A DNA stretch of 64,000 nucleotides from Clostridia bacterium (GTDB taxonomy: Bacteria > Bacillota > Clostridia > Peptostreptococcales > Acidaminobacteraceae). The translations under genes and the position numbers were made by a program. The notes below the pieces were generated by a model that was not told where the DNA came from, ran no database searches, and saw nothing but the letters and a program-made list of their open reading frames with translations. Positions within the stretch are counted from its first letter, which is position 1. Every line of letters starts with the position of its first letter. Location of the stretch: positions 1-64,000 of the forward strand of contig JAFGVN010000021.1 in assembly GCA_016937975.1 (NCBI GenBank), read 5' to 3'. Shown piece by piece: positions 17,736-27,147 of the stretch.

Positions 17736-20327
17736 ATGGGAAAATTCGTGTACGCTTTTGAAGAAGGCACAAAAGAAATGAAATCAATATTAGGTGGTAA
17801 GGGTGCCAATTTGGCTGAAATGATGAAAATAGGTCTTCCTGTACCACCTGGCTTTACACTAACAACTGAAGGTTGCAAAGCCTATTACGACAATGAAAAG
17901 AAGATGACTGAAGAAATGCTTGTGCAACTAGAAGAGAATCTTCAAGCTTTGCAAATGAAAACGAATAAAGTGTTAGGAGACAAGCATAATCCACTTTTAG
18001 TCTCGGTACGCTCTGGTGCTGTGATTTCAATGCCTGGGATGATGGATACAGTTCTAAACCTTGGTTTGAATGATGAGACAGCTGAAGGGCTAAGTCAATT
18101 AACCAATGAACTCTTTGCTTATGAATCCTATAAAAGATTCATACAAATGTTTTCAGATGTTGTTTTAGGTATTGAAAAGTATAAGTTTGATCAAATCAGT
18201 GCACGATATAGAGAAAAAACTGTTGATCATTTTAAAGCAGCAATTGATGCTTTCAAAGATCTTGTCAGAAAAGAAAAACATATGGAATTTCCACAAGATG
18301 TGCATGTTCAACTTCAAATGGCTATTGAAGCGGTATATGATTCATGGCATAACCATAGAGCCATCATTTACAGAAAAATTAATGAAATCTCAGATGATTT
18401 AGGCACAGCAGTGAATGTTCAATCCATGGTATTTGGCAACTTCAGTGAAAAGTCTGGTACGGGTGTTGCTTTTACGAGAAACCCATCGACCGGTGAGAAA
18501 AAATTATATGGTGAATATCTTTTAAATGCTCAAGGCGAAGATGTGGTAGCTGGTATTCGTACACCAGAATCCATTGATATGTTAAGTCAACAGTTACCAG
18601 AAGTTTATGAAGAGTTTTATAAAGTGTGTGAACTTTTAGAGCAACATTATCAAGATATGCAAGATATAGAATTTACCATAGAAGAAGGACAGTTGTATTT
18701 ACTTCAAACCAGAAATGGTAAACGTACTGCAAAGGCTGCTATTCAAGTAGCAGTAGATTTGGTACACGAAAATGTAATTGACAAAGAAACCGCTTTGATG
18801 CGTATTGATCCTGAACAGATGGACCAGTTATTGCATCCTACTTTTTCAGCTGAAGCTTTGAGTAAAGGGAATATACTGTCTAAAGGATTACCAGCGTCAC
18901 CAGGTGCAGCATCTGGGAAAATATGTTTTGATGCTGAAAAGGTTGTGGCTTTAGCAAAAAATAATGAACCTGCAATCCTTGTACGAACAGAAACTTCACC
19001 AGAAGATATTGAAGGGATGATTCATGCACAAGGTATTTTAACTGCTAGAGGTGGTATGACATCACATGCTGCAGTTGTTGCAAGAGGCATGGGAAAATGT
19101 TGTATAGCTGGTTGTCCAGAAGTGCAGGTTGAAAGTTATTTGAATCAAGTTATTATTGGAAAAGCTATTCTAAAAGAGGGAGATTTTATTTCATTAGATG
19201 GCAATACAGGTGATATCTATGAAGGACATATTCATGCTGGGGATGTACAACTCTTTGATGCTTTTGAAGAATTGATGACCTGGGCAAATGAAATTAAGGA
19301 ACTTGGGATAAGAACCAATGCTGATAATGAAAGAGACGCAAAAGTTGCTGTCAGTTTTGGTGCAGAAGGTATTGGTCTATGTAGAACTGAGCATATGTTC
19401 TTTGATAAGAATAGAATTTTAAATGTAAGAAGATTAATTTTGTCAGATCAATTAAAAGAGCGACAAGCTGCTTTAAATGATCTTTTACCTGAACAAAAAA
19501 GTGATTTCATCTCATTATTTAAAGTTCTGGAAAGTCGTCCTGTGACCATTCGTCTTTTAGATCCTCCACTTCATGAATTTTTACCCCATGATATTGAAGA
19601 AATAAAGGGTCTAGCAGAAATTACCCATAAGACTATTGAACAAGTTAATCAAGCCATTGAAAATGCAAAAGAAGTCAATCCTATGCTTGGACATAGAGGT
19701 TGCAGATTAGCAATTACTTATCCTGAAATATATGAAATGCAGGTTAAAGCAATCTTTGAAGCTGCTTGTGAAGTTAAAAGGTTTGGCATAGATGTTCATC
19801 CAGAAGTTATGATTCCATTAGTAGGTTTTAAATCTGAGCTAAAAGTTTTAAAAGACAATTTGACTCAAGTGGCAGAAGAGGTATTAAATCGCTACCAAAT
19901 GGATATCCATTACAAGTTCGGAACGATGATTGAAGTGCCAAGGGCTGCCCTAACTGCAGATGAGATAGCAGAAGAAGCTGAATTCTTTTCTTTTGGTACC
20001 AATGATTTAACTCAAATGACCCTTGGTTTTTCTAGAGATGACAGTGGAAAATTTATTCAGGTTTATAAGGATAAAAAATTATTTGAAAAAGATCCTTTTG
20101 CATCTATCGATCAAAATGGTGTAGGTAAGCTTATGGAAATGGCAAAGACCTTAGGTCGAAAAACAAGACCTGACTTAAAAATTGGTATTTGTGGTGAACA
20201 TGGTGGTGAACCAAAATCCATTGCATTCTGTCAAAGTATTGGTTTAGATTATGTCTCTTGTTCTCCTTATCGGGTACCTATAGCAAGAATTGCAGCAGCC
20301 CAAGCTGTTATATTACAGAAAAGCTAA
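17736..20327 (+). CDS. ppdK: Pyruvate, phosphate dikinase
   Basis: PPDK reversibly converts ATP, pyruvate and Pi to AMP, PEP and PPi. The 863-aa protein has the N-terminal ATP-grasp domain (GGKGANLAEM at about 20, VRSGAVISMPGMMDT at about 95), the swivelling phosphohistidine domain (GGMTSHAAVVARGMGKCC at about 440, with the catalytic His and the regulatory Thr two residues before it) and the C-terminal PEP/pyruvate barrel (GICGEHGGEP at about 815). Two adjacent ATGs exist; GGGAGG spacing favours 17736 over 17733. Confidence 0.97.
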   Translation: MGKFVYAFEEGTKEMKSILGGKGANLAEMMKIGLPVPPGFTLTTEGCKAYYDNEKKMTEEMLVQLEENLQALQMKTNKVLGDKHNPLLVSVRSGAVISMPGMMDTVLNLGLNDETAEGLSQLTNELFAYESYKRFIQMFSDVVLGIEKYKFDQISARYREKTVDHFKAAIDAFKDLVRKEKHMEFPQDVHVQLQMAIEAVYDSWHNHRAIIYRKINEISDDLGTAVNVQSMVFGNFSEKSGTGVAFTRNPSTGEKKLYGEYLLNAQGEDVVAGIRTPESIDMLSQQLPEVYEEFYKVCELLEQHYQDMQDIEFTIEEGQLYLLQTRNGKRTAKAAIQVAVDLVHENVIDKETALMRIDPEQMDQLLHPTFSAEALSKGNILSKGLPASPGAASGKICFDAEKVVALAKNNEPAILVRTETSPEDIEGMIHAQGILTARGGMTSHAAVVARGMGKCCIAGCPEVQVESYLNQVIIGKAILKEGDFISLDGNTGDIYEGHIHAGDVQLFDAFEELMTWANEIKELGIRTNADNERDAKVAVSFGAEGIGLCRTEHMFFDKNRILNVRRLILSDQLKERQAALNDLLPEQKSDFISLFKVLESRPVTIRLLDPPLHEFLPHDIEEIKGLAEITHKTIEQVNQAIENAKEVNPMLGHRGCRLAITYPEIYEMQVKAIFEAACEVKRFGIDVHPEVMIPLVGFKSELKVLKDNLTQVAEEVLNRYQMDIHYKFGTMIEVPRAALTADEIAEEAEFFSFGTNDLTQMTLGFSRDDSGKFIQVYKDKKLFEKDPFASIDQNGVGKLMEMAKTLGRKTRPDLKIGICGEHGGEPKSIAFCQSIGLDYVSCSPYRVPIARIAAAQAVILQKS

Positions 20328-20350
20328 TGATTTAGCTTTTCTTTATTTTT
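20319..20350 (+). terminator. Intrinsic terminator after ppdK
   Basis: AAAAGCTAA / TTAGCTTTT, 9 bp with a 4-nt loop, followed by CTTTATTTTT; it overlaps the stop codon. A second weaker A/T hairpin follows about 15 nt later. Confidence 0.8.
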
Positions 20351-20478
20351 ACAGAAATCTAATTTATAGATTTTTATTCTTCTTTTATGATTAGCAATTA
20401 TTAAGTTTCACTAAATATTTCTATAAATTAAAGGAATTTTACTATTTATGTAGTATTTATACGTTAGGAGGTGATTCT

Positions 20479-21483
20479 ATGCTTATTCGTGAACTAGCTG
20501 AGCAATTTGAAAAACAACAATTATCTAAATATGCTACTTTATCATCAGAAACCAAAGGTCGTTTAATAGATGAAATACCTTGTGATATTCGTACTGATTT
20601 TCAAAGAGATCGAGATCGGATTATTCATTCAAAAGCTTTCAGACGTTTAATGCATAAAACACAAGTGTTTTTGTCTCCTGAAGGTGATCATTACAGAACG
20701 CGGTTAACGCATACTTTGGAAGTGGCTCAGATTAGCAGAACCATTGCTAGGGCGCTGCGCTTAAATGAAGATTTGACAGAAGCCATCGCATTAGGCCATG
20801 ATCTTGGACATACCCCTTTTGGCCATTGTGGCGAGGTTGCACTAAATGATGTACATCCAAATGGGTTTAAACATAATGTGCAATCTTTACGTGTTGTGGA
20901 TATTATAGAAAGAAGACGTGGTAGAAATGGTTTGAACTTAACCGATGAAGTACGTGATGGGATTTTAAATCATAGTGGTCCAGATGAACCATATACCTTG
21001 GAAGGTCAGATTGTGAGATTGAGTGATCGAATTGCGTATATCAATCATGATATTGATGATGCCATTCGTGCAGGGGTTCTTTCATTCAATGATATTCCTA
21101 AAACCTTCATTGAAGTCTTTGGTGATACCAGTTCAAAAAGAATCAACACAATGATTATCAATGTAATTTCAAATAGCGAAAATCAAACTCGGATTCAAAT
21201 GTCACCTGATATGTACGATTTAATGTTGAGACTGAGAAATTATATGTTTGATCATGTTTATCTAAATGAAATCGCAAAAGGTGAAGAAGGAAAAGCAAAA
21301 AAAATAATAAAGACCCTATATCAATACTTCATTGAAAATCCTAAGGAATTTATTGAATCTTATGATCGATATATGGATACAGAAATCTTTGATGAATGTG
21401 TTAAGGATTATATAGCAGGGATGTCAGATCGTTATATCATTCATAAATATAAAGAGATTTATATTCCTAAATTTTGGACATAA
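20479..21483 (+). CDS. dgt: dGTP triphosphohydrolase-like HD protein
   Basis: The 334-aa protein belongs to the Dgt-like deoxynucleotide triphosphohydrolase family (HD superfamily), which cuts dNTPs to deoxynucleoside and triphosphate. Metal residues are visible in [17 protein letters not shown] (about 75), [14 protein letters not shown] (about 110) and [16 protein letters not shown] (about 180). In Clostridia it often precedes dnaG, as here. AGGAGGTGATTCT precedes the ATG. Confidence 0.92.
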   Translation: MLIRELAEQFEKQQLSKYATLSSETKGRLIDEIPCDIRTDFQRDRDRIIHSKAFRRLMHKTQVFLSPEGDHYRTRLTHTLEVAQISRTIARALRLNEDLTEAIALGHDLGHTPFGHCGEVALNDVHPNGFKHNVQSLRVVDIIERRRGRNGLNLTDEVRDGILNHSGPDEPYTLEGQIVRLSDRIAYINHDIDDAIRAGVLSFNDIPKTFIEVFGDTSSKRINTMIINVISNSENQTRIQMSPDMYDLMLRLRNYMFDHVYLNEIAKGEEGKAKKIIKTLYQYFIENPKEFIESYDRYMDTEIFDECVKDYIAGMSDRYIIHKYKEIYIPKFWT

Positions 21484-21491
21484 TTTACAAA

Positions 21492-21524
21492 ATATTGTAT
21501 GAACTTTAACAGTTCATACAATAT
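21492..21524. promoter_or_regulatory. Perfect 14-bp inverted repeat between dgt and dnaG
   Basis: ATATTGTATGAACT (21492-21505) and its exact complement AGTTCATACAATAT (21511-21524) flank the loop TTAAC. No T-run follows, so it is a poor intrinsic terminator. TTGTAT (21495-21500) and TACAAT (21517-21522), 16 nt apart, resemble a sigma-A promoter, and by symmetry the same elements read on the minus strand. It could be the operator or promoter of dnaG-rpoD. Confidence 0.5.
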
Positions 21525-21626
21525 ATGGTATAAAAATAGAAAAAAGATGAAAATTTTATAAAAAAAGAAGGACTTTTCTATTTGATGAAGAATATTATGT
21601 GAAGGAAAGAGTAAAGGTGGAAAGTT

Positions 21627-23444
21627 ATGGGGAAATATGTAAGCAATATTTCAGAAATAATTTTAGATGCAATTGATCTAGAACAATTAATTTCTGAATA
21701 TGTGCCTTTAAAACGCGCCGGTACAAATCTGAAAGGATTATGTCCCTTCCATAATGAGAAGACACCTTCTTTTGTTGTCAGTAAAGAGAAGCAATATTAT
21801 CATTGTTTTGGATGTGGCGCTTCAGGAAATGCAATTGGATTTATTATGGCAGTGGAAAATCTTGATTTTCTAGATGCCATAGAACGGTTAGCAGATAAGG
21901 GTAGAATCGATTTAAGTCAATATTTAGAACAACCAGAAAAACAAATTAAGACATCAACGCCAATACAGAATCCGTCGCAAAAGAAGAAGTACTATGAGAT
22001 TTCAAAACATGCTGCACGGTTTTTCTATGCGAATCTAAAGAAAAGTGATACAGCAAAAGCTTATATTCAAAAGAGAGGTTTAACAGAAGAAACCATTAAA
22101 ACCTTCGGTTTAGGCTATGCTCCAGATGAGTGGCGCAGTTTATTGGACTATTTAGGCAAACCGCCATATACCCCAGAAGAACTTGAAACTTGTGGTATGG
22201 TCATCAAAAAAGAGAATAAAAATGATTATTATGATCGTTTTAGAGATCGCTTGATATTTCCAATTATTGATGTACAAGGTCGGGTGATTGGATTTGGTGG
22301 TAGAATCATGGGTGAAGGACAGCCTAAATACTTAAATTCACCGGAAACACCAATCTTTAATAAATCTAATACTTTATATAATTTAAATTTAGCAAAAAAT
22401 GTTTTAAATGAAGAAAAAGTTTTAATCGTTGTTGAAGGGTACATGGATGTTATTGCCCTTTATCAGGCGGGCATAAAAAATGTTGTTGCGACACTAGGCA
22501 CTGCGCTTACCAGCCAACATGGTAGGCTTCTAAAAAGATATGCAGATGAAATCATTATTGCTTATGACTCAGATACAGCAGGACAAAAGGCAACGGAAAG
22601 AAGTGTTGAAATTCTTGAAGCAGCAAACTTGCGCGTTAGAGTATTACAATTAACAGATGGTTTAGATCCAGATGAATATTTGAAGAAATATGGTTTGGAA
22701 ATTCTTCAAACAAAACTGAAGAAGGCTTTAAGTTTTACTGATTATAAAATTCATTTGCTTCGACAAAGTTTCAACTTAAATTATGAGGACGATAGAAGAA
22801 GATTTTACGAACAATGTGTTGCTTTAATAAAACCTATGCCAGAAAGTGCTTTAAAAGACAAGTATGTCAAGGACCTAGCGAAGTGGACTAGGTTGTCTGA
22901 AGAATCTGTTAGAAAAGATGTTTTTAAAGCTTCTCAAGACAAAACACAGAATCAAAAATCTGCAACGAGGAACATAAAAAGAAGTAAAACCTTCATTATT
23001 GAAACACGACTTCTATATTTAGCCTTGCTAAATAAAGAAAGTTTTGATAAAATCTTTGAGTTGGTTGATTTTGATGGCATACAAGATTTTAGAGTAAAAA
23101 AGATTTTTAAGTTTTTAATCGGGTATTATCAAGTTCTAGAACGCTTTAGTATAGAAGATTGTATCGATCATTTAAGTATTGATGAAATTAAATTCATACA
23201 ATTGCTTTTAGAAAAATCTATTGCAGCTGAAAATCTGGATAGAGAGATACAACTCAATAGTATAAATTTTAAAATAGAAGTATTAAATCAGGAGATTATA
23301 ATGATTCTGAATGAAATCATGGTTATGAAAGAAACAGATGAAATCTCTGAAATAGAAAGGGAAACTTACTTGAAAGCACTTAATTTAAGACTTGTTGAAC
23401 TGAAGAAGAAACAAGCCGAATTAATTAAAGCTTTAGGTCGTTAA
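21627..23444 (+). CDS. dnaG: DNA primase
   Basis: The 605-aa primase synthesises RNA primers at the replication fork. It has the CHC2 zinc finger (CPFHNEKTPSF...YHCFGCGASGN, about 39-66), the catalytic N-terminal core, the Toprim domain (VEGYMDVIALYQAG near 268 and AYDSDTAGQKA near 310, the metal-binding acids) and a helical C-terminal domain that binds DnaB helicase. It is directly followed by rpoD after 12 nt, the macromolecular synthesis operon; rpsU lies elsewhere in this genome. Confidence 0.97.
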   Translation: MGKYVSNISEIILDAIDLEQLISEYVPLKRAGTNLKGLCPFHNEKTPSFVVSKEKQYYHCFGCGASGNAIGFIMAVENLDFLDAIERLADKGRIDLSQYLEQPEKQIKTSTPIQNPSQKKKYYEISKHAARFFYANLKKSDTAKAYIQKRGLTEETIKTFGLGYAPDEWRSLLDYLGKPPYTPEELETCGMVIKKENKNDYYDRFRDRLIFPIIDVQGRVIGFGGRIMGEGQPKYLNSPETPIFNKSNTLYNLNLAKNVLNEEKVLIVVEGYMDVIALYQAGIKNVVATLGTALTSQHGRLLKRYADEIIIAYDSDTAGQKATERSVEILEAANLRVRVLQLTDGLDPDEYLKKYGLEILQTKLKKALSFTDYKIHLLRQSFNLNYEDDRRRFYEQCVALIKPMPESALKDKYVKDLAKWTRLSEESVRKDVFKASQDKTQNQKSATRNIKRSKTFIIETRLLYLALLNKESFDKIFELVDFDGIQDFRVKKIFKFLIGYYQVLERFSIEDCIDHLSIDEIKFIQLLLEKSIAAENLDREIQLNSINFKIEVLNQEIIMILNEIMVMKETDEISEIERETYLKALNLRLVELKKKQAELIKALGR

Positions 23445-23456
23445 AGGAGGTACTGC

Positions 23457-24563
23457 ATGAGTAAAGCAATATCACAACATGATATGATAGAGCGTATTGC
23501 AAATGAAGGACTAAAGCGTGGCTTTATTTCATATTCAGATATCAATGATCTGTTGGAAAATGTTAAAGTAGATTTGGAAAGTATTGATGATGTTTATGAA
23601 GCTTTAGAGGCTAAAGGGATTGAAGTTGTAACCGATAAAGAGAAAAGAACTCGTATGGATGCACCAGACGATGAAGATGATGAAGAAGAAGATGATGATG
23701 ACTATGTAGAGGATTTATCTGTACCTAAAGGGGTTAGTTTAGATGACCCTGTAAGAATGTACTTAAAAGAAATTGGAAAAGTGCCGCTACTTTCAGGTGA
23801 AGAAGAAATTCAATTGGCTCAAGAAATGGAAAATGGTTCGGATTACGCGAGACAAAAGCTGTGTGAAGCTAACTTAAGACTTGTTGTTAGTATTGCAAAG
23901 CGTTATGTTGGTCGAGGCATGTTGTTCCTTGATTTAATTCAAGAAGGTAATTTAGGTCTGATTAAAGCCGTAGAAAAATTTGATTGGAGAAAAGGTTACA
24001 AATTTTCCACTTATGCAACTTGGTGGATTCGTCAAGCAATTACAAGAGCAATTGCTGATCAAGCAAGAACCATTCGTATTCCTGTGCATATGGTTGAAAC
24101 CATCAACAAATTAATTCGAGTGAAACGTCAATTGATTCAAACATACGGTCGCGATCCAAAACCAGAAGAAATTGCTGAAGAAATGGATATGCCAGTAGAA
24201 AAGGTTAGAGAAATCTTAAAGATTGCTCAAGAGCCTGTATCTCTTGAAACACCAATTGGTGAAGAGGAAGATTCACATTTAGGTGACTTTATTCCAGATA
24301 GTGATGCACCAGCCCCTGCTGATGCTGCTGCCTTTTCAATGTTAAAAGAACAATTGATTGAAGTTCTGGATACCTTAACACCTAGAGAACAAAAGGTTTT
24401 AAAATTACGTTTTGGTCTTGAAGATGGAAAAGCACGTACACTTGAAGAAGTTGGTAAGCGTTTTGAAGTAACTAGAGAACGTATTCGTCAAATTGAAGCA
24501 AAAGCATTAAGAAAGCTTAAGCATCCAAGTCGTAGCAAAAAATTAAAGGATTTCTTGGAATAA
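23457..24563 (+). CDS. rpoD: Primary sigma factor (sigma-70/SigA)
   Basis: The 368-aa housekeeping sigma factor shows region 1.1 (about 1-80), a strongly acidic linker ([12 protein letters not shown]), region 1.2 ([13 protein letters not shown]), region 2 ([29 protein letters not shown]), region 3 and region 4 ([17 protein letters not shown]). It recognises TTGACA/TATAAT, consistent with promoters seen in this window. AAAGGAGGT lies in the 12-nt gap after dnaG. Confidence 0.97.
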   Translation: MSKAISQHDMIERIANEGLKRGFISYSDINDLLENVKVDLESIDDVYEALEAKGIEVVTDKEKRTRMDAPDDEDDEEEDDDDYVEDLSVPKGVSLDDPVRMYLKEIGKVPLLSGEEEIQLAQEMENGSDYARQKLCEANLRLVVSIAKRYVGRGMLFLDLIQEGNLGLIKAVEKFDWRKGYKFSTYATWWIRQAITRAIADQARTIRIPVHMVETINKLIRVKRQLIQTYGRDPKPEEIAEEMDMPVEKVREILKIAQEPVSLETPIGEEEDSHLGDFIPDSDAPAPADAAAFSMLKEQLIEVLDTLTPREQKVLKLRFGLEDGKARTLEEVGKRFEVTRERIRQIEAKALRKLKHPSRSKKLKDFLE

Positions 24564-24568
24564 AATGA

Positions 24569-24597
24569 CGGCAGACTTTGGTCTGCCGCTTTGTTTT
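24569..24597 (+). terminator. Intrinsic terminator after rpoD
   Basis: A perfect GC-rich 8-bp stem CGGCAGAC / GTCTGCCG with a TTTG loop, followed by CTTTGTTTT. Confidence 0.9.
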
Positions 24598-24629
24598 AGA
24601 TAAGTAGTATGATTAATAAAGGAGGTTAC

Positions 24630-25355
24630 ATGAAATTATCCAATCGATTAAAGACTATTGCTGAACTTGTAGAACCCGGTGTAACAGTTGGAGATATTGG
24701 CTCAGATCATGGTTATCTCATAGCAGAATTAGTAAAAAATAATATTATTTCTTATGGTATAGCATCAGATATCAATAAAGGACCTGTTGACAATTGCCAG
24801 CAAACCATTCAAACCTATGGTATTTCAGATCAAGTTGATGTACGTTTAGGTGGCGGTTTTGTTCCTTATCAACCTAATGAAATTAACACTGCAGTGATAG
24901 CAGGTATGGGAGGAGAACTTATTAGAGACATCTTTCTAGAATCTCCTGAAGTGGTGAAATCAATTGATACTTTTATCTTGCAACCGATGACAGGGCAGGA
25001 TGCCTTAAGAATATGGTTGTTGGAAAATGATTTTCAAATTATAAAAGAAAAAATTGCAGAAGAGCAAGATCGATTTTATGAAATCCTTGTCGTAAAGCAT
25101 ATCAGTAAACCCTGGTCATTACCCAATCATTTGAAACATTTTTCGAAAGATGATGCCTTGCTCATGGAAATTGGTATAAAAATGGACGTCGATGCATCCT
25201 ATATTGGTTTTATTGAGAAGAAGATTGGCAAATATGAAGTCATTGCAGATAATTTGAAGAACCATACAGAAAATCATCCGAAGCTCACAGAAGTTGAAAA
25301 GAACATTCAAGCTCTGAAGGAGGTTTTATTATGCATACAAACACCAGAAAAATAA
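24630..25355 (+). CDS. trmK: tRNA (adenine22-N1)-methyltransferase
   Basis: TrmK makes m1A22 in bacterial tRNA. The 241-aa protein carries the Rossmann SAM motif VGDIGSDHGYLIAELV near residue 22 and the catalytic-loop segment AGMGGELIRDI near 95, with a helical C-terminal coiled region. GGAGG at 24620-24625 supports ATG 24630; the in-frame ATG at 24609 is too early. Its 3' end overlaps nif3 by 25 nt, so the two are translationally coupled, as in B. subtilis sigA-trmK-yqfO. Confidence 0.93.
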   Translation: MKLSNRLKTIAELVEPGVTVGDIGSDHGYLIAELVKNNIISYGIASDINKGPVDNCQQTIQTYGISDQVDVRLGGGFVPYQPNEINTAVIAGMGGELIRDIFLESPEVVKSIDTFILQPMTGQDALRIWLLENDFQIIKEKIAEEQDRFYEILVVKHISKPWSLPNHLKHFSKDDALLMEIGIKMDVDASYIGFIEKKIGKYEVIADNLKNHTENHPKLTEVEKNIQALKEVLLCIQTPEK

Positions 25356-26446
25356 TAAAAGTAATGGATCAACTTGCTCCTCAGCATCTGAAAGAAGAGT
25401 GGGACAATGTTGGACTAATGGTTGGCTATCCTAATAAAATGATTGAAAATTTAATGGTTACTTTGGAAGTGACTGAAGCTGTCATTGATGAAGCCATCGA
25501 AAAAAATGTTGACATGATTATTAGTCATCATCCACTGATCTATAAACCTGTCAAAAAAATTATTGAAAATGACCCTATTGGACATATGCTTTTAAGACTG
25601 ATTAAAAATGATATCAATCTTTTTGTAGCCCATACGAATTTGGATACAGCTTATGAAGGGACTTCAAAAAGAGTTTGTGATTTGCTGGAACTAAGAAATG
25701 TAGATTATATCATTAAGGATTTCTCAAATCTTCATTACAAGGTTCAGGTTTTTGTACCTAGAGAAAATACTGATGAAGTAATGGAAGCCATGACAAATGC
25801 TGGTGCAGGATTTTATGGAAACTATGATGCTTGTGGTTTTAAATCTGAAGGGATTGGTCAGTTTAGACCTAATGAATTCTCTAATCCTACTATCGGTACT
25901 CAAGGGGAATTAACCTTCGTTGAAGAAGTAAAACTTGAAGTTTTGGTCTCAAAGGAACATCTACCTCAAGTGATTACTGCAATGATCAATAAACATCCTT
26001 ATGAAACACCAGCCTATGATATTCTTAAACTTGAAAATAAATTTGATGAACAAGGTACTGGCATGTATGGTTATTTACAAAAGCCAATGACCTTAAGAGA
26101 ATTGACTGAAACCGTAAAACAAACCTTAAATTCAAAGATGATTCGCTTCATTGGCAACCCAGACAGAAAAATTTATAAAGTAGGGGTGATCACTGGTGCA
26201 GGAGCTGATTTTATGGCTGATGTAAAGGCTGTAGCAGATGTTCTAATTACTGGCGATATGAAATACCATGAAGCGCAAGCTGCTTTACAAATGGATTTAG
26301 GCGTTATTGATGCTGGTCATTTTGAAACAGAACAGATTTATGTAGAGAAATTAGGGGAGCTTCTTCAGCAAGCATTTGAGGAGAAATCTTATGATGTTAA
26401 TGTCATCATTTCTGAAGTTGATATCAATCCCTTTAATACATTATAA
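25331..26446 (+). CDS. Nif3-like dinuclear metal protein (YqfO)
   Basis: A 371-aa Nif3/DUF34 protein. The core has metal-binding histidines in IISHHPLIY (about 65) and FVAHTNLDTA (about 100) and in GDMKYHEAQAAL and IDAGHFETEQ near the C terminus. Between the two halves is the CutA1/PII-like insertion (about 130-230) typical of YqfO. It may act as a GTP cyclohydrolase I type 2 homologue or metallochaperone; the exact role is unsettled. Its ribosome site AAGGAGG lies inside the trmK coding end. Confidence 0.92.
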   Translation: MHTNTRKIIKVMDQLAPQHLKEEWDNVGLMVGYPNKMIENLMVTLEVTEAVIDEAIEKNVDMIISHHPLIYKPVKKIIENDPIGHMLLRLIKNDINLFVAHTNLDTAYEGTSKRVCDLLELRNVDYIIKDFSNLHYKVQVFVPRENTDEVMEAMTNAGAGFYGNYDACGFKSEGIGQFRPNEFSNPTIGTQGELTFVEEVKLEVLVSKEHLPQVITAMINKHPYETPAYDILKLENKFDEQGTGMYGYLQKPMTLRELTETVKQTLNSKMIRFIGNPDRKIYKVGVITGAGADFMADVKAVADVLITGDMKYHEAQAALQMDLGVIDAGHFETEQIYVEKLGELLQQAFEEKSYDVNVIISEVDINPFNTL

Positions 26447-26451
26447 GATAT

Positions 26452-26479
26452 TTGATTTTATTGTAAAATGATGTATAAT
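26452..26479 (+). promoter_or_regulatory. Promoter of the RNase P RNA gene
   Basis: TTGATT (26452-26457), a 16-nt spacer and a perfect TATAAT (26474-26479). The RNA 5' end predicted from P1 pairing is 6-7 nt downstream, as expected. Confidence 0.8.
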
Positions 26480-26485
26480 AGACTT

Positions 26486-26820
26486 CGAGTCAGACAGATA
26501 ATCGCATGGAAACATGAGGAAAGTCCGGGCTCCATAGAGCAGGGTGCTGGCTAATGACCAGTGAAGGTGACTTTAAGGAAAGTGCAACAGAAAGAAACCG
26601 CCTACTTCGGTAGGTAAGGATGGAAAGGCGAGGTAAGAGCTCACCAGCGCATAGGTGACTATGCGGCTATGTAAACCCCACCTGGAGCAAGACCAAGATA
26701 GGAATTGGAGGGAGGCTGCTCGTTTCCCGTCCGGAATGGTAGGTCGCTTGAGCCTTGTCGGTAACGCAAGGCCTAGATAGATGATTATCAAATACAGAAC
26801 CCGGCTTATAGTTTGACTCG
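26486..26820 (+). ncRNA. rnpB: RNase P RNA (M1-like, type A)
   Basis: This is the catalytic RNA that matures tRNA 5' ends. P1 is formed by CGAGTCAGAC at the 5' end and GTTTGACTCG at the 3' end. Conserved blocks are present: GAGGAAAGTCCGGGCTCC (CR-I), AGGGTGCTGGCTAA, AGGAAAGTGCAACAGAAAG, ATGTAAACCCCAC and ACAGAACCCGGCTTATAG (CR-V). The overall layout resembles the ancestral type A class. Short open frames over this region on the minus strand are not genes. Confidence 0.97.
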
Positions 26821-26833
26821 ATTAACTCAAATG

Positions 26834-26862
26834 AAAACACTTGCAGATGCAGGTGTTTTTTT
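26834..26862 (+). terminator. Intrinsic terminator of rnpB
   Basis: AAAACACTTGC pairs with GCAGGTGTTTT (one G-T pair), followed by a run of T. Confidence 0.9.
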
Positions 26863-27018
26863 TGAGTATCCCTAAATCGAAAGACTGATGTCTTATGGCC
26901 AAGCAATTGTCATTTTTATGTGTTGATACTACATTTTGGTGCTGAAAATGAGCATTAACCTTTAGCGATGTTATAATAAAGCAGAAGTATGAAGAAAAAA
27001 ATGAAAGAAAAGATAAGT

Positions 27019-27144
27019 ATGAAAAAGAGATTAATTTTGGTTTGTATTTTGTTAATGGGGTGATTATTTTTAGGATGTGAGGTTCAAAAGCCTTATGATC
27101 ATACAAGTGTATATCTTACAAATCCGATGACTTCACAGGAGTAA
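27019..27144 (+). pseudogene. Small lipoprotein gene with an in-frame TGA
   Basis: From ATG 27019 the frame reads MKKRLILVCILLMG, then TGA (27061-27063), then LFLGCEVQKPYDHTS... to a TAA at 27142-27144. Reading through the TGA as Trp would give an ideal lipoprotein signal peptide with lipobox LFLGC and a mature part of about 22 residues. The same frame is open back to an ATG at 26989. TGA is used as a normal stop elsewhere here (for example topB), so a TGG-to-TGA nonsense mutation or a sequence error is most likely. It ends 3 nt before the CPBP protease gene. Confidence 0.55.
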
Positions 27145-27147
27145 GCC

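Noticed and set aside
26573-26906. Minus-strand open frames over the RNase P RNA region
   Set aside because: They lie across the conserved rnpB RNA and its terminator, have no ribosome site and no recognisable protein features.
27061-27063. Reassignment of TGA to tryptophan in this organism
   Set aside because: Well-supported genes in the window end with TGA (topB, the hybrid kinase), so TGA is a normal stop. The lipoprotein case is better explained by a nonsense change.
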